From Planctomycetota bacterium (GTDB lineage Bacteria > Planctomycetota > UBA1135): a stretch of DNA of 18,454 bases. Positions 13,787-18,454 of the stretch are shown here, piece after piece; position 1 is the first letter of the stretch, and every line of letters begins with the position of its first letter. The notes below the pieces were generated by a model. It saw only the letters and a list, made by a program, of their open reading frames with translations. It did not search any database and was not told the DNA's origin. The translations under genes were made by a program, and so were the position numbers. The stretch spans positions 1-18,454 of the forward strand of contig DNPI01000033.1 in assembly GCA_003501525.1 (NCBI GenBank), given 5' to 3'.

Positions 13787-14785
13787 ATGAATTCGCGTTC
13801 GAATATTTTTCAGGGTGTTGTAACTTCTAAGGATGAGGTGCTTCGCCTTGATAGAGCAATTGTTGAGATTCTTGATATTGAGATATCAAGGAATGTTGCT
13901 GCGCGTCTGATTCGTGAAGGTAGGGCTAAGGTGGATGGAGAGGTAGTTACTAAGCCGAGCGTGATGCCCAAAAAAGGGCAAACAATTGTTTTGGAAGTTC
14001 CTCGCCCCTCAGTCCCTGAAAAGGGGTCATTGTTGGAGCCCCGTGTTCTGTTTGAGGATGAATACTTCGCAATTCTCGATAAGCCGGCGGGCTTGCTGAT
14101 GCACCCAAATACTCAATATGGAACAGATCCATCGGTGGCTTCTTGGCTTGAGAGTCGACAAGCTACTTCCCTTCCAACCGGGCAAGGTGACGAGCGACCG
14201 GGGATTGTGCATCGTCTGGACAGAGGGACCTCTGGCGTTTGCTTGGTGGCTTTTGAGAAAGACTCATTTGATAATCTCCTTGCGCAATTTGCGGAACGCA
14301 AAATCCGCAAGGAATACCGCGCGGTTGTTTATGGGAAACCTCGTTTTGTCTCTAATCGGATTGAAAAGAGGTTGACCTCGGATGCGAAACACCCGGGTCG
14401 AGTTTGTGTCACAGATTCAACTCGCATCGGAACTCGCGATGCCGTTTCTGATTACGAGGTTCTTGAAACTTTTGATAATTTTGCCTACCTTCGAGTGGAA
14501 CCACGAACGGGTCGGAAGCATCAAATAAGAGTGCATTTGGCATCAGAAGAGCTTCCTATCCTTGGTGACCCCTTTTACCGGGTGGGGAAGTTTCATCCTG
14601 CATTGTTGCCCCGACATTGTCTTTGCCCTGACAGACCTTTGCTCCACGCCTATTCGATATCGTTCCAGCATCCATTTACTGGCGAAGGGATGAGCTACTG
14701 CGTAGAAGAGCCAGATGACATGGTCGAGATTCGCCAGTTTTTATCTCAATCAACATCTGCTTTGGAGGGGGGGGACTCGGTTTGA
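13787..14785 (+). CDS. RluA family 23S rRNA-type pseudouridine synthase with S4 domain
   Basis: This 332-aa enzyme converts specific uridines in RNA (usually large-subunit rRNA) to pseudouridine. An N-terminal S4 RNA-binding domain covers about residues 14-75 (RLDRAIVEI, SRNVAARLIREGRAKVDGE, KPSVMPKKGQ). The catalytic domain follows with YFAILDKPAGLLMHPN and the RluA signature GIVHRLDRGTSG (H142 to D145, D145 being the catalytic aspartate). RTGRKHQIRVHLA and LLHAYSISFQHP complete the family pattern. Architecture and length fit RluD-like or RluC-like members, but the target site cannot be assigned. The ATG start has no Shine-Dalgarno. The last codons contain an eight-G tract, and the stop overlaps the next start as TTGA, coupling an RNA-modifying enzyme to an outer-membrane protein. 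Confidence 0.93.
   Translation: MNSRSNIFQGVVTSKDEVLRLDRAIVEILDIEISRNVAARLIREGRAKVDGEVVTKPSVMPKKGQTIVLEVPRPSVPEKGSLLEPRVLFEDEYFAILDKPAGLLMHPNTQYGTDPSVASWLESRQATSLPTGQGDERPGIVHRLDRGTSGVCLVAFEKDSFDNLLAQFAERKIRKEYRAVVYGKPRFVSNRIEKRLTSDAKHPGRVCVTDSTRIGTRDAVSDYEVLETFDNFAYLRVEPRTGRKHQIRVHLASEELPILGDPFYRVGKFHPALLPRHCLCPDRPLLHAYSISFQHPFTGEGMSYCVEEPDDMVEIRQFLSQSTSALEGGDSV
14767..14774 (+). repeat. eight-G tract at the rluA-type gene 3' end, in the ribosome binding region of the FadL-like gene
   Basis: Eight G residues preceded by GGA form a purine-rich GGAGGGG-type stretch ending 7 nt before the TTG start at 14782. The tract therefore codes for Gly-Gly at the end of the pseudouridine synthase and serves as the likely Shine-Dalgarno of the next gene. 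Confidence 0.7.
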
Positions 14786-16293
14786 ATATTCATGTGCTCG
14801 TGTGTGCTTTGATTACTTTTGCCTCTCCTTTGCTTGCACAGCAGGGCGGGGAAGTGACGGGCGATAGTGCTTTGGCTGCTGGTCGGGCTGGTGCCGGTAA
14901 TGTCTTGGCCGATAGTCTCCTGGATGGGGTACGTAATCCAGCTGCGCTTTCGTTTCGATTTAGTCAACAAGGTTGGAAAGCAAAGGAGGGGATTGTGGAG
15001 ACCCACGGCAGGCTTTTATGGCAGCCGCTTTCGGGGATGTCTTCTGCGGGCTTGTCGTTTAGGGATGAAAATGTTCTAGCTGGCGGCCCTTGGCTTTCTT
15101 GGGGGCGACCAATTTCTTCTGATGCTTTTGTCTCCATTTCGTTTGTTCCGGCTGCTGCTGCTTCAGCTTCTTTTGATAGAGACACCATTTTGAATGTTAA
15201 GAAGGACACTTCGGGAGATCCCAGCGATCCAAATGCAGTGTGGGATGTTCCCGTCCACCATGGAGTTGGAGTCAGCAATGCCCTCACGTCAGTCGGGTTG
15301 GAGCCGAATATCTCCTGGCGGCCTACGCGGGAATTATCTTTTGGTGTGGGAGCTTCCTTGAGGGGCAGCTTGATGGATATGGGATCAGCGACCGATGTCC
15401 CGATCTCCGACATGAAGGGCGACCTTGCCGGGTCAACTTGGGGAGCAATTTTAAGTCAGCTCTTAAATGCGATGTTTGACGCGGGCCTTCGACCGGATGT
15501 CCCAGATAATTTCCAAGTGGATTATTCTGCTGAAGCAACAGCGCCCCTTCAGGCTTTTTTGAAAGCAGGGCTACTTTGGCAGCCAGCGCGAAGTTGGCGA
15601 GTGGGAGCATGGGCTCGGTCGCCTTCCTCAGAATCTGCCCTAAACGGCTCAGCTATGGTTGATTTCGGTGCTGATTTGGGGTTTATGCTCGATGCAATGC
15701 GAGAGGCGGGAATGATTCCGGGTGATTTTCTCGAAGACCCGACGAGCAGTTTCGACCTTTCAATACCTAGGGTTCAGTTTCCTGCTCAATTAGGTGTATC
15801 AGTGGCCCACTTTTTACCTCGCCGCCGAGAGCGGGTGACAGCTGACCTTGTTTGGACTGGATGGGGCGCCGCTTTCCAGAATTGGGAAGCCACGCTTTCG
15901 AATCCTGGAAACGCGGATGTCGGAGAAATGCTAGGAGGGGATGGCACCACCGTCCTTGATCTCGATATGAACTGGAGAGATAGCCTGTCTTTCTCCGCGG
16001 CATGGGAAAAAGATATTTCGTCGCGTTCTACTTTTAGGACAGGAGTGGGCTGGTCAAGAAACCCCGTGGGGGGGTCGCCCCTGCCAGGGTTGGTGCCTTT
16101 TAATCAGCTCCACCTAGGTGTCGGTTTCACTCGGTGGGGGAAATCTAATAGCGGTGATTTGCATGTCTCTTTTGTTGCTGCGTTACCTGAAACATGGACG
16201 ACGGGGGACAATGCAGTGTTGAGTGATTTTTCTGGAGATAGTTACACGCAAGCCGACTATGCCTTTGTTGTGGGATGGTCTCACGCGTGGTAA
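14782..16293 (+). CDS. OmpP1/FadL/TodX family outer-membrane transport protein
   Basis: This is a probable outer-membrane beta-barrel of 503 aa that takes up hydrophobic compounds such as long-chain fatty acids. The leader (hydrophobic to about residue 20, then AQQGGEVTGD) is followed by the family's N-terminal hatch pattern GRAGAGNVLADSLLDGVRNP with AALS. Long alternating-hydrophobicity strands fill the rest, including late motifs typical of FadL such as LDMNWRDSLSFSAAWE, RTGVGWSRNPV and NQLHLGVGF. The barrel ends in an aromatic residue (SHAW), as outer-membrane proteins often do. The TTG start gives a TTGA overlap with the upstream gene and has a G-rich Shine-Dalgarno. Tandem stops (TAATAA) end it. 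Transported ligands are unknown; the methylmalonyl-CoA mutase gene further on is a weak hint at fatty-acid or branched-chain metabolism. Confidence 0.85.
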   Translation: MNIHVLVCALITFASPLLAQQGGEVTGDSALAAGRAGAGNVLADSLLDGVRNPAALSFRFSQQGWKAKEGIVETHGRLLWQPLSGMSSAGLSFRDENVLAGGPWLSWGRPISSDAFVSISFVPAAAASASFDRDTILNVKKDTSGDPSDPNAVWDVPVHHGVGVSNALTSVGLEPNISWRPTRELSFGVGASLRGSLMDMGSATDVPISDMKGDLAGSTWGAILSQLLNAMFDAGLRPDVPDNFQVDYSAEATAPLQAFLKAGLLWQPARSWRVGAWARSPSSESALNGSAMVDFGADLGFMLDAMREAGMIPGDFLEDPTSSFDLSIPRVQFPAQLGVSVAHFLPRRRERVTADLVWTGWGAAFQNWEATLSNPGNADVGEMLGGDGTTVLDLDMNWRDSLSFSAAWEKDISSRSTFRTGVGWSRNPVGGSPLPGLVPFNQLHLGVGFTRWGKSNSGDLHVSFVAALPETWTTGDNAVLSDFSGDSYTQADYAFVVGWSHAW

Positions 16294-16315
16294 TAAATTC
16301 CAGATGTAGCTTCTG

Positions 16316-17920
16316 CTAGGGCGACCAGGATTCCGAGGTGTCTACGGAAATTCCGGCACCGGACTCCCCGCCTCCTACATAGACGGTGCCGTCCTCCATG
16401 AGGAAGACAGCGCCTCCGGCATGCTCTACATTCAACGGGGCAACGGAAGTCATGGTGTTATTGGAGGGCTCGAAAATCCAGCAATCGGCGATGGGTATGG
16501 GGTCATCGATATTGCCAGTTGCGCCTCCTACTACAAGAGCCCGCCCATCCTTAAGCGTGACGCAGCCTGCAAAGCAGGAGGAGGTGCTAAGAGGATCAAC
16601 GGAATTGAAACTATTTGAGTTAGGGTCGAATACTTCGCACTGTCTGATGGGACCAATGTTTAGGATGTCACCTCCGCCACCACCGGCGAGCAGAACTCTG
16701 CCGTCGTGTAGTAGTGTCATGGCGAATAGAGCCCTTTTTGTGACCATTGTCTTTTTAGGGTCGAAAGCACCTGCGGAGGGGTTGTAGAAGCAGGCGGTAT
16801 TGGAGAAAGCAGGAATTGGAATACCAAAAATGTAGGTATGAGTAATGCCTCCCGCGATCATGATTCGGCCATCCTGGAGAGCTGTTGCCACTGCGCCTGC
16901 TTTAGGTTCTTGGAGATCTGGTCCGGAAGACCACGTTCCTGCGACGGGGTCGAAAATTTCTGTTAATCGAGTTGCCGTACCGAGAATGTCGGTAACGTCA
17001 GAAAGCTGGTTCTGTCCATTTCCCGACGTGCCGCCTGCGACGAGGACTCTTCCATCAGGAAGCAGGGATGCGGTGCCTCCCGCTCTATGTTTTTGCATTG
17101 AGGCGACAGCTGTCCAGGTATCAGTGGCGGGGTCATAAATCTCCGCAGTGTTGAGGACTTCGGTGTAGTGGGAATTTCCGCTTCCGCGCGGTCCTTGAAT
17201 TCCACCCGTCACCAAAACACGCCCGTCATGGAGACGGGTGGCTGTGTGGAAAGCGCGTGAGTCATTCATGACGCCGCCCAGCATGGTGTGCTGCTCACTG
17301 CGTATGTCGTACGTCCAGCAGCGATCAATAGACGGATAAGGATTGGAAGTGTCAGTTAAGAGCACAGGCCCTCCTCCGCATGAAAAAATTACCAAGGGGT
17401 CGCCTTCAGGGCCAAATGAAAGCGGGCAGCTCGCCATGAGGGCTGAAGGCATTGAGATGGCGTCTGCTTCTTGCCAGCGGCCGTGCAAATTGACTGTGAC
17501 TGTTCGGAGATTGCTGAAATCGTCGAACATGTCGACCCCGCTGCCTGCCGGGCGGGTGAAGGCTTGAATGTGCACTCTCGCGTCTACAAGTGCAGGGTTA
17601 TTGGGTACTCCAAGGGTCAAGGAAGCAGTGCCCACCGCGGATGATTGCGTGGTGAAGTAAGTGCCGTTTTGAGCTAAACCTAAGTCCACGGCTAGGTGGT
17701 CGTTTGGGTCACCGGAAAGCCCAATTAAATAATTAGACCCAGTGGCATTAAATGAGGGAACGACAAAGGTTGTGACGTTGGGGGTTATTCCAGCAACTTC
17801 TACGCGAAAGGAATCGCCTATGACGTCTCCATACGTCATTAACTGGGAAGTTGCGTTAGATTGGCCAATCAGGGGTGATGCGCCCAAAATAAGTGCGCAG
17901 ACAGAGATGAATTTTTGCAT
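16316..17920 (-). CDS. secreted kelch-type beta-propeller protein
   Basis: This is a 534-aa exported protein with a classical signal peptide (MQKFISVCALILGASPLIGQ, cleaved near 20). Residues about 21-145 are a strand-rich N-terminal domain that I do not recognise. Residues about 160-534 are a propeller: six clear DG(R/T)-x4-GG kelch cores at about 232, 289, 350, 406, 458 and 510, each followed by a Y/F-(D/N/E)-P-type segment such as IYDPATDTW or IFDPVAGTW. A degenerate first copy near 165-185 (FSCGGG) suggests seven blades. Such propellers occur in galactose-oxidase-like and adhesive or sugar-binding proteins, but no copper-oxidase residues are evident, so a binding role is more likely. It converges on the FadL-like gene (22-bp gap) and diverges from the mutase gene. 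Confidence 0.88.
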   Translation of the reverse strand: MQKFISVCALILGASPLIGQSNATSQLMTYGDVIGDSFRVEVAGITPNVTTFVVPSFNATGSNYLIGLSGDPNDHLAVDLGLAQNGTYFTTQSSAVGTASLTLGVPNNPALVDARVHIQAFTRPAGSGVDMFDDFSNLRTVTVNLHGRWQEADAISMPSALMASCPLSFGPEGDPLVIFSCGGGPVLLTDTSNPYPSIDRCWTYDIRSEQHTMLGGVMNDSRAFHTATRLHDGRVLVTGGIQGPRGSGNSHYTEVLNTAEIYDPATDTWTAVASMQKHRAGGTASLLPDGRVLVAGGTSGNGQNQLSDVTDILGTATRLTEIFDPVAGTWSSGPDLQEPKAGAVATALQDGRIMIAGGITHTYIFGIPIPAFSNTACFYNPSAGAFDPKKTMVTKRALFAMTLLHDGRVLLAGGGGGDILNIGPIRQCEVFDPNSNSFNSVDPLSTSSCFAGCVTLKDGRALVVGGATGNIDDPIPIADCWIFEPSNNTMTSVAPLNVEHAGGAVFLMEDGTVYVGGGESGAGISVDTSESWSP

Positions 17921-18017
17921 TACGGATTAGGGAACAGCAGCGCTCGTGATGTACGAACACATCCAGGCTACCACGATAGGAATAACCTGTGGTCGTACTC
18001 TTACAATCACTGAAGTA
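17921..18017. promoter_or_regulatory. divergent spacer between the kelch gene and the mutase gene
   Basis: This 97-bp region must carry start signals for both divergent genes unless the mutase starts at 17949. TACAAT at 18002-18007 resembles a -10 element but has no good -35 partner and would give a leader of only about 5-6 nt. No Shine-Dalgarno for the kelch gene is seen. Confidence 0.35.
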
Positions 18018-18454
18018 ATGGGAGAAGGAAACACCGGGCGGAAAAAGAAGTATGCAACAGCTTCTGGGCTCCCTTTAGCTGCATGGCTTCCTGCTTCTGG
18101 ACCGGACGGCCCCCTTGAGAGTCCGGGAGAATGGCCCTTTACTCGGGGGATTCACGAGGAGATGTACAGGAAGCGTCTTTGGACTATGCGGCAATATGCG
18201 GGGTTCTCTTCAGCGAAGGAAACCAATGAGCGTTTTCGATATCTCCTGGAACAGGGTCAAACTGGATTGTCAGTAGCCTTCGATTTGCCTACTCAAATTG
18301 GTTATGACGCTGATCACCCTCTTGCGGTTGCCGAATCTGGGCAGGTCGGCGTGGCGATTAATTCTTTGCGAGATTTTGAAACTCTCTTTGATGGGATTCC
18401 TCTTAAGGAAGTCTCGGTGTCAATGACTATTAATGCTACGGCACCTATTTTATT
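18018..18454 (+). CDS. methylmalonyl-CoA mutase large subunit, N-terminal part (runs off the window)
   Basis: The visible 145 codons are the beginning of the B12-dependent acyl-CoA mutase barrel domain. That enzyme interconverts L-methylmalonyl-CoA and succinyl-CoA, linking propionate, odd-chain and branched-chain breakdown to the TCA cycle. Characteristic segments are WPFTRGIHEEMYRKRLWTMR, RQYAGFSSAKETNERF, YLLEQGQTGLSVAFDLPTQ, IGYDADHPLA, LFDGIPL and SVSMTINATAPIL. Tyr60 in RQYAGF is the position that is Tyr in methylmalonyl-CoA mutases and Phe in isobutyryl-CoA mutases, which favours the former; the second deciding residue lies outside the window. The ATG at 18018 starts just before the conserved domain with a weak GAAG site; an in-frame ATG at 17949 would add 23 residues unlike the family. 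The cobalamin domain, if in this gene, is not visible. Confidence 0.9.
   Translation, partial: MGEGNTGRKKKYATASGLPLAAWLPASGPDGPLESPGEWPFTRGIHEEMYRKRLWTMRQYAGFSSAKETNERFRYLLEQGQTGLSVAFDLPTQIGYDADHPLAVAESGQVGVAINSLRDFETLFDGIPLKEVSVSMTINATAPIL

Noticed and set aside
18002..18007. TACAAT as a -10 element for the mutase gene
   Set aside because: No -35-like hexamer at 16-18 bp upstream, and it would leave a nearly leaderless mRNA.

Overview
The window comes from a Gram-negative (diderm) bacterium with a densely packed genome. The evidence is an lpxK / lipid A acyltransferase / hldE run for lipopolysaccharide (LPS), an OmpP1/FadL-type outer-membrane barrel, a lipoprotein with a clean lipobox and several exported proteins. 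GC looks close to 50%. The mix of a PA-domain M28 peptidase, a DUF885 peptidase, an FGE-fold protein, an alkaline-phosphatase/sulfatase-superfamily lipoprotein, a kelch propeller and a methylmalonyl-CoA mutase suggests a heterotroph, perhaps Planctomycetota or a related deep-branching group. That placement is inference from gene content. No rRNA, tRNA, CRISPR array, insertion sequence or phage gene was seen.

Layout. Bases 1-1667 (+) encode a DUF885 zinc peptidase whose start lies about one base outside the window. It converges on an M28 carboxypeptidase-like gene (1664-3442, -). A small HAD-family protein (3463-3897, +) starts 20 bp from the M28 start and is followed by a probable RNA polymerase omega subunit (3961-4188, +). 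Two genes then run on the minus strand: a coiled-coil DUF2325 protein (6240-4978) and, 7 bp downstream, a small exported protein of unknown function (4970-4185).

Bases 6277-11825 (+) are one tight operon: a sulfatase-superfamily lipoprotein, LpxK, a lipid A acyltransferase, HldE and a TauE/SafE permease. Every junction is a 4-base start/stop overlap (ATGA, ATGA, GTGA, TTGA). The middle three genes make the lipid A 4'-phosphate, a lipid A acyl chain and the ADP-heptose precursor of the inner core. The lipoprotein and the permease are therefore candidates for work on the same envelope glycolipid or its by-products.

Converging on this operon is a long exported FGE-fold protein (11847-13640, -) that lacks the catalytic cysteines. 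After a 146-bp divergent spacer come an RluA-type pseudouridine synthase and, through a TTGA overlap, the FadL-type barrel (13787-16293, +). A secreted kelch propeller (16316-17920, -) and the 5' part of a methylmalonyl-CoA mutase gene (18018 to the end, +) close the window.

Points most worth a second look: the sulfatase-family lipoprotein with threonine at the nucleophile position at the head of the LPS operon; the FGE-like protein with both catalytic cysteines replaced; the DUF2325 protein with a four-cysteine cluster including CxxCH, whose mRNA contains a perfect 10-bp hairpin with a GNRA loop; a set of very short uncharged export leaders; and poly-G tracts in envelope genes. No spacer reaches 300 bp; the longest, 13641-13786, is 146 bp.
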